A stretch of DNA of 34,877 bases from an uncultured bacterium. GTDB taxonomy: Bacteria > Bacillota_I > Bacilli_A > RF39 > UBA660. The notes under the pieces are model-generated. The model did not search any database, had not been told where the DNA came from, and worked only from the letters and a program-made list of their open reading frames with translations. The DNA is taken from assembly GCA_959020415.1 (NCBI GenBank), contig CAUERX010000013.1:1-34877 (forward strand). Reading direction: 5' to 3'. The position numbers and the translations under genes were made by a program. Positions 22,648 through 31,468 of this stretch are shown here, piece by piece (position 1 is the first letter of the stretch; the number at the start of each line of letters is the position of its first letter).

Positions 22648-23550
22648 ATGCAAAGCAAAACAAGAGAACAATTGGTAAAGATGTATTTAGACGCATTAAA
22701 AGAAAATAAAATCCCTTGGCGTGAAAGATGGTATAGTGATTTAAATAAGAATGGTGTTACTAATACCGAATATAGAGGTGTTAACCAATTAATTTTATCT
22801 TATGTTGCATATAAAGAAAAATATAAAGATAATCGTTGGCTTACATATAAACAGATAAAGGAAAATAATTATAAAATAACCAATGCTAAAGGAAAGGGTG
22901 TTCCAATAGAATTTTGGAGTGTTTATGATATTAAAAACAAAATACGTTTAGATTTCCCAACTTATGAAAAAATAATTGAAAAGACTCCAGAAAGGAAAAA
23001 GGATTTTAAAGTCTTTTGTAATACAACGTATGTATTTAATGTAAGTTTAATAGAGGGAATAAAACCGAATGAAAAAAATAACAGGAATACTATACCTACT
23101 AATATATATTTCAAAAGATTAATTTCCAAGTTACATATCGAATATATAGAAGAAGGTAATAAAGCATATTATATTCCATCAAAGGATACTATTGTGTTAC
23201 CACCTTCATCAAAATTTTTTGATAAATATTCTTATTATGCTACTCAGCTTCATGAGTTGAGTCATGCTACAGGGCATTCTAGTAGACTTAATAGGAATTT
23301 AAATAATCAAAATAAAAAAGATTATGCTAGAGAAGAACTTATTGCAGAAATTAGTTCTTCTTTTTTGATGCAAAAATTAAATGTCAAAGTTCATGAGGAT
23401 GATTATAACAATCATAAGAGTTATATCCAAAGTTGGATACTGTTATTAGAAGATAAACCCAACGAATTATTTAAAGCTGTTGGTGAAGCAAATAAAATTT
23501 GCGATTATCTTGATTCTAAAGTAAAAAATAAAGAAAAGGAAAGGATGTAA
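22648..23550 (+). CDS. ardC: ArdC-like antirestriction protein (ssDNA-binding plus zincin domain)
   Basis: The start follows GGAGGTG. The N-terminal ~130 residues match the DUF1738/ArdC single-strand DNA-binding part: IPWRERWYSDL, EYRGVNQLIL, RWLTYKQIKENNYKI, KGKGVPIEFWSVYD and VFNVSLIEGIKP. The C-terminal domain is a zinc metallopeptidase-like fold with LHELSHATGHSSRLNR (HExxH at residues 202-206) and the downstream glutamate in EELIAEISSSF. ArdC proteins protect incoming single-stranded DNA from restriction enzymes in the recipient. Their presence on the leading part of an ICE fits entry into a new host. Confidence 0.88.
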   Translation: MQSKTREQLVKMYLDALKENKIPWRERWYSDLNKNGVTNTEYRGVNQLILSYVAYKEKYKDNRWLTYKQIKENNYKITNAKGKGVPIEFWSVYDIKNKIRLDFPTYEKIIEKTPERKKDFKVFCNTTYVFNVSLIEGIKPNEKNNRNTIPTNIYFKRLISKLHIEYIEEGNKAYYIPSKDTIVLPPSSKFFDKYSYYATQLHELSHATGHSSRLNRNLNNQNKKDYAREELIAEISSSFLMQKLNVKVHEDDYNNHKSYIQSWILLLEDKPNELFKAVGEANKICDYLDSKVKNKEKERM

Positions 23551-23551
23551 A

Positions 23552-24016
23552 ATGAACCTAGATAAAAAGATAAATGAAATAAAATTTTTCTTAAAAAATT
23601 CCGAGGAGCATTATGGGAAAGAGATTGAATATATTCTTGTTAATCCTAAAAGTAAAGATGTTTATATATTGTGTGCGGACGGTGATGAAGCTATAGAATT
23701 TACCCCATATACAAAATCTTTACCAAATGGTTATTCTTACGTTCCAGAGTACGATTATAATTTTGACTACTATTTTTTGAATCACTTAGAAAATGATTTG
23801 AAAATAACATATATAAGTTGGAATACTCATAATGGAATGTGGAATTCAATTAATGAATTATATCCTGATGAAATAAATTGTAAAATGGGGTTAAAAAAAT
23901 ACATTGATTACTGCAAGAAAAATAATATTACAAAAGAAAAAATAGATAAATTTACAGATTCTAATGTTCCTAATATTATGACATTATTTAATAAACAAAG
24001 AGAGGAGGAAAGATAA
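23552..24016 (+). CDS. Unknown 154-residue ICE protein, coupled to ardC
   Basis: It starts just after the ardC stop. The protein mixes strands and helices, with many Tyr/Asn (PEYDYNFDYYFLNHLEN) and a WNTHNGMWNSINELYPDEI segment. An antirestriction or regulatory role would fit its place, but no motif proves it. It ends in NKQREEER, whose codons hold GAGGAGGAAAG, the ribosome site of the next gene. The stop and next start overlap (TAATG). Confidence 0.6.
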   Translation: MNLDKKINEIKFFLKNSEEHYGKEIEYILVNPKSKDVYILCADGDEAIEFTPYTKSLPNGYSYVPEYDYNFDYYFLNHLENDLKITYISWNTHNGMWNSINELYPDEINCKMGLKKYIDYCKKNNITKEKIDKFTDSNVPNIMTLFNKQREEER

Positions 24017-24519
24017 TGAGGAGACAATATGATGATTTTACTCAACTGAAGTTAAAAGATATGAGCAAAAGTATTAGTGATATGACTTATAAATACATTA
24101 ATCCAGAAACCGATAAACCAACTAAAGTACCACCAGCTCATTATGAAAAGATTTTAGATCAAGTAACAGAAAAGTATATGGCAGATATAACATCAAGACA
24201 GTTTCTTACTATTATGTATAATCAACTTAATGGTTTAAAAAAGGAAGATGAAAAATATTTCCAACAAGCACTACTTTGCATTGACTTAGGTTTGAATCCA
24301 AAGGATTTAAGAATTGATGAACAAATTGCTTTGGAATATACAAATGAGTTCTTAAATGAAAGAAAACAAGTGTTGAAAAAGGATAATCATATTTTGGATC
24401 AAAGTATTATTGATTTTTATAATGATACAAAGGAAAATCCTAATATTCAAAGCCATGCTGTTAAAGAATCTAATAAATTAGAAGGGCTTAATAAAAGTAA
24501 TAAAGATATGGAAAGATAA
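24016..24519 (+). CDS. Unknown 167-residue helical ICE protein
   Basis: The start overlaps the previous stop. The sequence is helical and charged with no known motif. Notable parts are PETDKPTKVPPAHYEKIL, SRQFLTIMYNQLNGLKKEDE and ALLCIDLGLNPKDLRIDEQI. It ends in SNKDMER, and the codons for that end belong to the repeat shared with 10121-10164. A role in DNA processing or regulation is only a guess. Confidence 0.6.
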   Translation: MRRQYDDFTQLKLKDMSKSISDMTYKYINPETDKPTKVPPAHYEKILDQVTEKYMADITSRQFLTIMYNQLNGLKKEDEKYFQQALLCIDLGLNPKDLRIDEQIALEYTNEFLNERKQVLKKDNHILDQSIIDFYNDTKENPNIQSHAVKESNKLEGLNKSNKDMER

Positions 24520-24541
24520 ATCGCACATTTTATTTTTTTCA
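24499..24541 (+). repeat. Gene-end repeat copy 2 (GATAAATCGCA plus T-rich tail)
   Basis: AATAAAGATA, GAAAGATAAATCGCA and ATTTTATTTTTTTCA recur from 10121-10164 with only small differences, again covering a gene's last codons and 3' bases. A promoter-like TATTAT (24549-24554) follows. Confidence 0.6.
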
Positions 24542-24577
24542 TTTTTTGTATTATCCTACTATAGGAAGGAGTAAAAA

Positions 24578-25024
24578 ATGAAAATATGTAATGCTATTAA
24601 CGAATCCAATCATGAATTATATGATATTATAGCTTATTATTTAATTGGCAAGAATGGGTATTCTCCAAATGTTAAAGCAGCTTTACAAAATCTGTATAAG
24701 ATTGTTTTAAAAGAAATTAATAAGGAAGAAAAAACTAGTCTTAGTAGAGACTTAGTAGATTTTAAAACTTATGAAATTGAACGTACCGAAGATGGTAAAA
24801 CAAACACAGTAGAGATAGATTGGGATTGCTTCTTGTTAAATGATTTAATGGAATCTTATTTTGGTGATAAGCGTGGGTGTTATCCTAAACCAATAGAAGA
24901 ACTAATCAATAAATTAACACAAGAAACCTTACAATATGTTGTAAAAAAAGGAAGATATCTAAATGAAGATGCTGAATTTGTTGAATTTGTAAGAGAATAT
25001 GAATATGAAGAAGATAATGAGTAA
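24578..25024 (+). CDS. Unknown 148-residue acidic protein before prgI
   Basis: ATG 24578 follows GGAAGGAG. The protein is strongly acidic, especially at the end (FVREYEYEEDNE). It has helices such as HELYDIIAYYLIGKNGYSPN and a central EIDWDCFLLNDLMESYFGDK block. No family is recognised. It sits in the stretch between the cargo and prgI, where ICEs often carry small accessory genes. Its stop is covered by a terminator. Confidence 0.6.
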   Translation: MKICNAINESNHELYDIIAYYLIGKNGYSPNVKAALQNLYKIVLKEINKEEKTSLSRDLVDFKTYEIERTEDGKTNTVEIDWDCFLLNDLMESYFGDKRGCYPKPIEELINKLTQETLQYVVKKGRYLNEDAEFVEFVREYEYEEDNE

Positions 25025-25037
25025 TTATCTTTTTTTG
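25011..25037 (+). terminator. Terminator across the stop of the acidic gene, just before prgI
   Basis: AAGATAAT (25011-25018), loop GAGTA, ATTATCTT (25024-25031), then TTTTT. It lies only 20 bases before the prgI start, so prgI and virB4 need read-through or another promoter. Confidence 0.75.
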
Positions 25038-25053
25038 TTGGAGGTGAAAGTTT

Positions 25054-25431
25054 ATGGAAGTTAAGATAAATAAAGAAATAAGAAATTATACTGAAAGTAT
25101 TTATTTTGGACTTAATTTAAGACAATTTGTTTTTAGTATTTTAGGATGTGTTGTAGCTGTTGTTCTATATTTTCTATTAAAGCCATATTTAGGAATTGAA
25201 ACTTTATCCTGGGTTTGTATGCTTGGAGTTGTGCCTTTTGCTGCTATTGGATTTTTAAAATATAATGGTATGCCAGCAGAACAATTTGTATTAGCGTGGA
25301 TCAAGTCAGAAATTTTAGTGCCTAGACATTTAGAATTTAATGCAAAGAATTTTTATTATGAGTTAATTTATAATAAGCCAAAAGAAAAGAAGAAAGGAGT
25401 AAAAGATGAAAACGATAAGGAATCTATTTAA
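25054..25431 (+). CDS. prgI: PrgI-family (VirB3-like) membrane protein
   Basis: The start follows GGAGGTG. The 125-residue protein has the PrgI layout: an N-terminal IRNYTESIYFGLNLRQF, two membrane helices (about 27-44 and 48-67), and the EQFVLAWIKSEILVPRHLEF motif with a conserved-looking aromatic NFYYELI. VirB3/PrgI proteins sit in the inner membrane and pair with the VirB4 ATPase. It overlaps virB4 by 26 bases, with the virB4 ribosome site AAAGGAG inside its end. Confidence 0.88.
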   Translation: MEVKINKEIRNYTESIYFGLNLRQFVFSILGCVVAVVLYFLLKPYLGIETLSWVCMLGVVPFAAIGFLKYNGMPAEQFVLAWIKSEILVPRHLEFNAKNFYYELIYNKPKEKKKGVKDENDKESI

Positions 25432-27736
25432 AAGAGATAAAGAAGAATTTAATATACCTAAAAGTATTCAAGATACCATACCAGTAAATAGAATATGGAA
25501 AGATGGTATTTTTTTATTAGGTAAAGATAAATATAGTAAAACTTATAGATTTACTGATATTAATTATGCAGTAGCTTCTAGAAATGATAAAGAAGCAATG
25601 TTTTTAGATTATTCTGAATTATTGAATTCTCTTGATTCTAGTGCAACTTCTAAAATAACAATATTAAATAGAAGATTAAATAAAGTTGATTTTGAAAAGA
25701 ATATATTGTTGCCGAAAGCAAACGATAATTTAGACAAGTACCGTGATGAATATAATAAGATGTTAATTGAACAGGCAACTAATTCTAATTCAATGGTTCA
25801 AGAGAAATTTCTTACTATATCCATAAATAAAAATAGTCTAGATGAGGCTAGACAATATTTTACTAGAATTTCTGCTGAATTAAATAATCGCTTTCGTGAA
25901 CTAGGTTCAAAAGTTGAATCATTAGATGTAAACGAAAGATTAAGAGTAATACATGATTTTTATAGAGTTGGAGAAGAATCTATCTTTAATTTTGATATGA
26001 TAGATAATATGAAAAAAGGACATTCTTTTAAAGATTATATATGTTCAGATTCTTTATCTTTTGAAAAAGATTACTTTGAATATGGAAATAGATATGGACG
26101 TGTATTATATTTGAAAGAGTATGCTAATTATATAAAAGATGATATGGTTGCAAAATTGACAGATATGGATAGAAGTATGCTTCTATCTATTGATATAATA
26201 CCAATCCCCATGGACGAAGCGATACGTGAGGTGGAAAACAGAAGATTAGGTGTAGAAACTAATATTACTAATTGGCAACGCAGACAAAATAACAATAACA
26301 ATTTTAGTGCTGTTATTCCTTATGATTTGGAGCAACAAAGAAAAGAATCGAAAGAATTTCTAGATGATCTTACTACGAGAGACCAAAGAATGTTTGTATG
26401 CGTTATTACTATGGTTCATACTGCTAAGACTTTAGAACAATTAAATCTAGATACAGAATCTTTATTATCTACTGCTAGAAAACATTTGTGTCAGTTAGCG
26501 GTATTAAAGTATCAACAAATGGATGGATTAAATACGGTTTTACCTTATGGAGTAAGAAAAATAAATACATTAAGAACATTAACAACTGAATCATTAGCTG
26601 TTTTTACACCATTTAGAGTACAAGAAATTAATCATGAAAATGGAATATATTATGGTTTAAATGTTATATCTAAAAATATGATAATTGCAGATAGAAGGCA
26701 ACTACTAAATGGTAATTCTTTTATATTAGGTGTTAGTGGAAGTGGTAAGTCTTTTACTGCAAAAAATGAAATAGTTTCTATTGCATTACGTGATCCTACA
26801 GCAGATATCATTATTGTTGATCCAGAGCGAGAAGAAAGCAGGTTGGTAAAAGCATTAGGTGGAGAAGTAATTCATATATCTGCTACAAGTGAAAATCATA
26901 TAAATGCAATGGATTTAAATAGTGAATATGGTGATGGTGCGAATCCTGTAATATTAAAGTCTGAATTTATTTTATCTTTGTGTGAACATTTAATGGGTGA
27001 AAAGTCTTTAGGTCCAAAAGAAAAATCAATTATAGATAGATGTACTGCCAAAGTTTATAGAGTGTACCAACAGGGAAATTATCAAGGTGTCCCACCAACT
27101 TTACAAGACTTTAGAGAAGAATTATTAAAACAACCAGAGGAAGAGGCAAAGCAAATTGCCCTTGCTATCGAATTGTTTACAGATGGATCTTTAAATACAT
27201 TTGCTAAAAATACTAATGTTGATACAAATAATCGTATTATATGTTATGATATCTTAGATTTAGGAAAACAATTACTTCCTATAGGTATGCTTGTTGTTTT
27301 AGATAGTATTTTAAATAGAATTACAGCTAATAGAAATAAAGGAAGAAGTACATATATTTTCATAGATGAAATATATTTATTATTTCAACATGAATATTCG
27401 GCTAATTTCTTATTTACTTTATGGAAACGTGTTAGAAAATATGGAGCTTATGCTACAGGGATTACACAAAATGTGGAAGATTTATTACAGTCTCATACTG
27501 CAAAAACTATGCTTGCAAACTCTGAATTTATTGTTATGTTAAATCAAGCCTCAACTGATCGTCTTGAATTAGCGAAATTATTAAATATTTCAGAGTTACA
27601 ATTAAGTTATATAACTAATGTTGGAGCAGGTGAAGGACTTTTAAAAGTAGGACGTAATCTAGTACCATTTGAAAATCATTTCCCTCATGATTTAGAATTA
27701 TATAAATTGATGACTACTAAACCAGGGGAAGAATAG
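25406..27736 (+). CDS. virB4: VirB4/TraE-type transfer ATPase
   Basis: The 776-residue protein is full length. An N-terminal domain of ~400 residues contains IDIIPIPMDEAIREVENRRL, the family's inner segment. Then comes the ATPase core: Walker A GVSGSGKSFTAK (about 441-452), IVDPEREESRL, and Walker B YIFIDEIYLLF (about 648-658). The arginine/sensor part FTLWKRVRKYGAYATGITQN and the end FENHFPHDLELYKLMTTKP follow. VirB4 powers channel assembly and DNA transfer from the inner membrane. Its TAG stop shares bases with the next GTG start. Confidence 0.95.
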   Translation: MKTIRNLFKRDKEEFNIPKSIQDTIPVNRIWKDGIFLLGKDKYSKTYRFTDINYAVASRNDKEAMFLDYSELLNSLDSSATSKITILNRRLNKVDFEKNILLPKANDNLDKYRDEYNKMLIEQATNSNSMVQEKFLTISINKNSLDEARQYFTRISAELNNRFRELGSKVESLDVNERLRVIHDFYRVGEESIFNFDMIDNMKKGHSFKDYICSDSLSFEKDYFEYGNRYGRVLYLKEYANYIKDDMVAKLTDMDRSMLLSIDIIPIPMDEAIREVENRRLGVETNITNWQRRQNNNNNFSAVIPYDLEQQRKESKEFLDDLTTRDQRMFVCVITMVHTAKTLEQLNLDTESLLSTARKHLCQLAVLKYQQMDGLNTVLPYGVRKINTLRTLTTESLAVFTPFRVQEINHENGIYYGLNVISKNMIIADRRQLLNGNSFILGVSGSGKSFTAKNEIVSIALRDPTADIIIVDPEREESRLVKALGGEVIHISATSENHINAMDLNSEYGDGANPVILKSEFILSLCEHLMGEKSLGPKEKSIIDRCTAKVYRVYQQGNYQGVPPTLQDFREELLKQPEEEAKQIALAIELFTDGSLNTFAKNTNVDTNNRIICYDILDLGKQLLPIGMLVVLDSILNRITANRNKGRSTYIFIDEIYLLFQHEYSANFLFTLWKRVRKYGAYATGITQNVEDLLQSHTAKTMLANSEFIVMLNQASTDRLELAKLLNISELQLSYITNVGAGEGLLKVGRNLVPFENHFPHDLELYKLMTTKPGEE

Positions 27737-29331
27737 TGAAAGACATAAAAACAAAAGATAGTTCTCGTAAGGGAATTAAAACGCTTAATAAAGCTAGTGC
27801 GTGGACTGAGAGAATTAAAGATCCTATTGTTTATCTAAATGATAAATCAAACGAAATAAATTCAAACAATAATAATATAAATGAATATGGATCAGACAAA
27901 ATAAAATATTATAGTAACAGAATTAAAGATGAGACAATCCATGGAGCTGGTAAACTAGTAAACAAAGGAAAAACTAGTTTAATAAATAAAATTAAAAGAC
28001 GAAATATAAAGAATACTGCTGGTACAAGTAAAATTAAAACAAAGGTAGCTAATGCTAAAAACATAATAAATAATACAAAAAAGGCAGCACAGCGAAGTAA
28101 ACAAATGGCTATTCAAGCTAAAAGACTAGCCATAAGTATGGCAAGAACTTCACGAAGAGTAGTAATGGCTATATCCAAAGGTGTGATTTTAGGAGTCAAG
28201 GCATTAATAGGTGCTTTAAGCTCATTAATTGGATTATTGGCAAGTGGCGGAGCAATTGTGATGATAGTAATTATTGTTATATGTCTAATTGCTGCCTTAT
28301 TAGGTTCAATTTTTGGTATCTTTTTTTCCAATGATTCAAATAGTAGAACTATGACTAGTGTTATTAGTGAAATAAATCAAGAGGTTTATAGAAATGTTGA
28401 ATCACAAAGACTTTTATCACAAGCAGAAGAAATAGTTTTTGAATCAACTTATTCTAACTGGAAAGAAGTAATTGCGGTTTATTCTGTAAAATATGCTAAT
28501 GATAATTCGGAAGATGCCGAAATTGTAATGTATTTAGATAATAAAAATGTTAGAAGATTAAAGACTGTTTTTTATGATTTTAATACAATCATTACTGAAG
28601 TTAGGAATGAAGAAAATGCAAATGAAAGTAGTCCACCAGAATTTAATAATAATCCAGTTAATGAGCAGGGAAAAACTATATTATATGTAAAAGTCACATC
28701 AAAATCTTTAGAAGAAGTCATGAATAATTATAGTTTTAGTGATGACCAAAAAGAACAAGTTAAAGAACTAACTAGTTCAGAATATGATGATATGTGGAGT
28801 CATCTATTGTATGGCTCTGAAACAGGAGATTATATTTACTGGAGGCAGATAAATGCAAGTTGGTCAAATATACAAATTGGTAACTCAGGGAAAACAATTA
28901 GTGATATTGGTTGTTTAGTTACATCTGTAGCAATTTTAATACAAAAATCTGGTGTTAATAATACAATAATCCCTTTTAATCCTGGTATTTTTGTTGAAAA
29001 TTTAAATAACAATAATGGATTTGATAATAATGGTAATTTACAATATGCTGCCATTACGAAAATAATTCCTAATTTTCAATATAAAGGTAGAGTAACTTTA
29101 GCTGGAAAAAGTAAAAGTGAAAAATTAAAATTGATAAAAACCTATCAAGAACAAGGCTATTATATAGCTATGGAAGTTTTAGGAGATACAGGTCAGCACT
29201 GGGTTGCTATTATGAATGTTTTGGGTGATGAAATTAAAATGGTTGATCCTAGTAGTGATAATATAGACGTTTGGAATGCATACAATTGGAATAATACTTC
29301 TCAATTTGTATATTTTCAAGCCCTTGGCTAG
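27736..29331 (+). CDS. VirB1-like transfer hydrolase: membrane anchor with C39-like cysteine peptidase
   Basis: The GTG at 27736 overlaps the virB4 stop. Residues 1-135 are Lys/Asn-rich and probably cytoplasmic. Hydrophobic residues ~150-198 (GVKALIGALSSLIGLLASGG, IVMIVIIVICLIAALLGSI) form one long or two membrane helices. An exported region of ~150 residues leads to a C-terminal C39-like peptidase fold: catalytic Cys in DIGCLVTSVAI, His in GQHWVAIMNV and Asp in KMVDPSSD. In many ICEs this place is held by a lysozyme/NlpC-P60 enzyme that opens the peptidoglycan for the channel. Here the same job, or cutting of wall cross-bridges or proteins, is inferred for a C39-like fold. A terminator ends the transfer operon. 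Confidence 0.8.
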   Translation: MKDIKTKDSSRKGIKTLNKASAWTERIKDPIVYLNDKSNEINSNNNNINEYGSDKIKYYSNRIKDETIHGAGKLVNKGKTSLINKIKRRNIKNTAGTSKIKTKVANAKNIINNTKKAAQRSKQMAIQAKRLAISMARTSRRVVMAISKGVILGVKALIGALSSLIGLLASGGAIVMIVIIVICLIAALLGSIFGIFFSNDSNSRTMTSVISEINQEVYRNVESQRLLSQAEEIVFESTYSNWKEVIAVYSVKYANDNSEDAEIVMYLDNKNVRRLKTVFYDFNTIITEVRNEENANESSPPEFNNNPVNEQGKTILYVKVTSKSLEEVMNNYSFSDDQKEQVKELTSSEYDDMWSHLLYGSETGDYIYWRQINASWSNIQIGNSGKTISDIGCLVTSVAILIQKSGVNNTIIPFNPGIFVENLNNNNGFDNNGNLQYAAITKIIPNFQYKGRVTLAGKSKSEKLKLIKTYQEQGYYIAMEVLGDTGQHWVAIMNVLGDEIKMVDPSSDNIDVWNAYNWNNTSQFVYFQALG

Positions 29332-29358
29332 TTACATAAGTTGACTAGCCATTTTTTT
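29325..29358 (+). terminator. Terminator at the end of the transfer operon
   Basis: TGGCTAGT (29325-29332) pairs with ACTAGCCA (29344-29351) across the stop codon, followed by T29352-29358. Confidence 0.85.
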
Positions 29359-29380
29359 GTTTTAAAAAATATCTTTAAAT

Positions 29381-29402
29381 GAACAAATGTTCGTGATATA
29401 AT
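29381..29402 (+). promoter_or_regulatory. LexA (DinR) box overlapping an extended -10 promoter
   Basis: GAAC-AAAT-GTTC (29381-29392) is a perfect copy of the Gram-positive SOS box core (GAAC-N4-GTTC). TATAAT (29397-29402), with TG at 29394-29395, follows at once. LexA bound here would block RNA polymerase, so the polymerase and YolD genes should be induced by DNA damage. Confidence 0.85.
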
Positions 29403-29419
29403 TATTTTTGGTGATACAG

Positions 29420-30922
29420 ATGGGAAGAATTTTTATGTGTATTGATTTAAAAAGTTTTTATGCTTCTGTTGAGTGCGTTGAAAGGAAGTTAGATCCATTA
29501 AAAACAAATTTAGTTGTTGCTGATGAATCAAGAACAGATAAAACTGTATGTTTAGCAATTAGCCCATCATTAAAACAATGTGGTCTGGGAGGAAGAGCTA
29601 GACTTTTTGAGGTTAAACAAAAAGTAAAGGAGATAAACCTCCAAAGGAGAAAATTAAATAACTATAGAAAGTTTAGTGGAAAATCATATTTGGATGAAGA
29701 ATTAAAGAAAAATAAAAATTTGGAATTAGATTTTATTGTAGCTCCACCTAGAATGGCTTATTATATGAAATACAGCACAAATATTTATAATATTTATTTG
29801 AAATATATTGCACCAGAAGATATTCTTGTTTATTCAATAGATGAGGTATTTATTGATATAACTGATTATATTTCACTTTACAAATGTACACCGAGACAAT
29901 TGGTTACGAAAATGATTAAAGACGTATATGAAACAACCGGTATCACTGCTACTGCGGGAATAGGGACGAATATGTTTTTAGCAAAGGTGGCAATGGATAT
30001 TGTGGCTAAAAAATGTAAACCGAACGAATTTGGAGTTAGAATTGCTGGTCTAGATGAGATGACTTTTAGAAAGAAATTGTGGGATCATAAGCCAATAACT
30101 GATTTTTGGCGTGTTGGTAAAGGAATAGCTAATAAACTTGCTAAAAATAATATGAACACTATGGGTGATGTTGCAAGATGTTCTCATTATAATGAAGATT
30201 TATTATACAAATTATTTGGTGTTAATGCGGAATTATTGATTGATCATGCTTGGGGATGGGAACCTTGTACAATTGAAATTGCTAAAAGTTATAAACCGAC
30301 TGAAACATCGATTAGTTCTGGACAAGTTTTGCATGAACCATATGATAATAAAAAAGCAAAAATTATTGTACAAGAGATGGCGGATAATTTGGCTCTTGAT
30401 CTAGTAAATAAGAAATTTCTAACAAAACAATTGGTTTTAACCATAAATTATGATATTGAAAATTTAACTAATCCCGATATTTTTAATAAATATTTTGGAG
30501 AAATAACTTTAGATTCGTATGGAAGAAAAATACCAAAGCATTCTCATGGAACAGTTAATTTAGAGCATTATACTTCTTCGTCTAGTATTATTATGGAAAG
30601 CTTTGTGAATTTGTTTGATAAAATTTCTAATCCTATTCTGCTAATTAGAAAGCTAAATCTAACGGTAAGTAAATTGATTTGTGAAGATAAAGTTCAGACT
30701 AATAAAAAAGTGGAACAAATTAATTTGTTCACTGATTATAAAAAAAAGGAGATAGAAGAAGCAAAACAAAAAGATGATGAGAATAAAGAAAAAGAAATAC
30801 AAAAAGTCATTTTGCAAATAAAAAACAAATATGGAAAAAATGCTATCTTAAAGGGAATGAATTTGACAGAAGGTGCAACTGCAATTGAAAGGAATAAGCA
30901 GATAGGAGGACATCATGAATAA
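29420..30922 (+). CDS. UmuC/UvrX-type Y-family DNA polymerase
   Basis: I start at ATG 29420; TTG 29408 lies inside the GGTGAT ribosome site. The 500-residue protein has the Y-family catalytic set: Asp9 in CIDLKSFYASVE, and Asp141-Glu142 in YSIDEVFIDI. The YxxR-type fingers, the TATAGIGTNMFLAKVAMDI block and the DFWRVGKGIANKLAKNNM (HhH) part follow. The ending GATAIERNKQIGGHHE is typical of the UvrX/YqjW branch. It copies damaged DNA with errors and is under SOS control via the box upstream. Such genes are common on ICEs, plasmids and phages of Bacillota and pair with a yolD gene, as here. Confidence 0.92.
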   Translation: MGRIFMCIDLKSFYASVECVERKLDPLKTNLVVADESRTDKTVCLAISPSLKQCGLGGRARLFEVKQKVKEINLQRRKLNNYRKFSGKSYLDEELKKNKNLELDFIVAPPRMAYYMKYSTNIYNIYLKYIAPEDILVYSIDEVFIDITDYISLYKCTPRQLVTKMIKDVYETTGITATAGIGTNMFLAKVAMDIVAKKCKPNEFGVRIAGLDEMTFRKKLWDHKPITDFWRVGKGIANKLAKNNMNTMGDVARCSHYNEDLLYKLFGVNAELLIDHAWGWEPCTIEIAKSYKPTETSISSGQVLHEPYDNKKAKIIVQEMADNLALDLVNKKFLTKQLVLTINYDIENLTNPDIFNKYFGEITLDSYGRKIPKHSHGTVNLEHYTSSSSIIMESFVNLFDKISNPILLIRKLNLTVSKLICEDKVQTNKKVEQINLFTDYKKKEIEEAKQKDDENKEKEIQKVILQIKNKYGKNAILKGMNLTEGATAIERNKQIGGHHE

Positions 30923-31361
30923 ATATGACGATATTATTGATTTGCCACATCATGTTTCTAAAACAAGAAAGCCGATGAGTTTATATAATAGAGCAGCACA
31001 GTTTGCACCTTTTGCTGCATTAACAGGTTATGATGATGCAATAGAGGAAACTGCAAGGTTAACCGAAACAAAGGTAGAACTGAGTGATGAATTAAAAAAT
31101 GATTTAAATCAAAAAATAAATTTTATAAAGAATAATATAAAAGTCCATCCAGAAATTACAATTAAATATTTTGTTCGAGATAATAAAAAGAGTGGTGGTA
31201 TATATAAGTCGTTAACGAGTATAATTAAAAAGGTTGACGATTTTAATAAATGTCTTATTTTTGCTGACAATACAAACGTTTACTTTGATGATATTATTAG
31301 TATCACCTGGCAAAGTGATTTTAATAAAGTTTTATTAGATAATGAGAAAAATAGTGAATGA
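30915..31361 (+). CDS. YolD-like partner of the Y-family polymerase
   Basis: It overlaps the polymerase gene by 8 bases, so the two are made together. The family signature is present: YDDIIDLPHHVSKTRKPMSL, then NRAAQFAPFAALTGYDDAIE, a segment YolD proteins share. The rest gives a strand-rich end (ITIKYFVRDNKKSGGIYKS, ISITWQSDF). YolD proteins are thought to serve as the UmuD-like partner of UvrX/YqjW polymerases. A strong terminator follows. Confidence 0.88.
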   Translation: MNKYDDIIDLPHHVSKTRKPMSLYNRAAQFAPFAALTGYDDAIEETARLTETKVELSDELKNDLNQKINFIKNNIKVHPEITIKYFVRDNKKSGGIYKSLTSIIKKVDDFNKCLIFADNTNVYFDDIISITWQSDFNKVLLDNEKNSE

Positions 31362-31401
31362 ATTTTATGATTGTTGTACTTAACATAAATTATAATTATA
31401 T

Positions 31402-31435
31402 AAAGCGAATCAGATTGTTTTAGATTCGCTTTTTT
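31402..31435 (+). terminator. Terminator after the SOS operon
   Basis: AAAGCGAATC (31402-31411) and GATTCGCTTT (31423-31432) pair perfectly, with T to 31435. Confidence 0.85.
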
Positions 31436-31437
31436 CA

Positions 31438-31446
31438 TGGTATAAT
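31438..31446 (+). promoter_or_regulatory. Extended -10 promoter of the SWIM/macro/DUF262 operon
   Basis: TG at 31438-31439, one base, then TATAAT (31441-31446), directly after the terminator. No clear -35. The operon starts at 31469. Confidence 0.65.
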
Positions 31447-31468
31447 TTGTATATATGGAGATGGAGCA

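Noticed and set aside
27736..29331. Bacteriocin ABC exporter (C39 peptidase type)
   Set aside because: The C39-like fold is C-terminal and extracellular, there is no ABC ATPase, and the gene is coupled to virB4.
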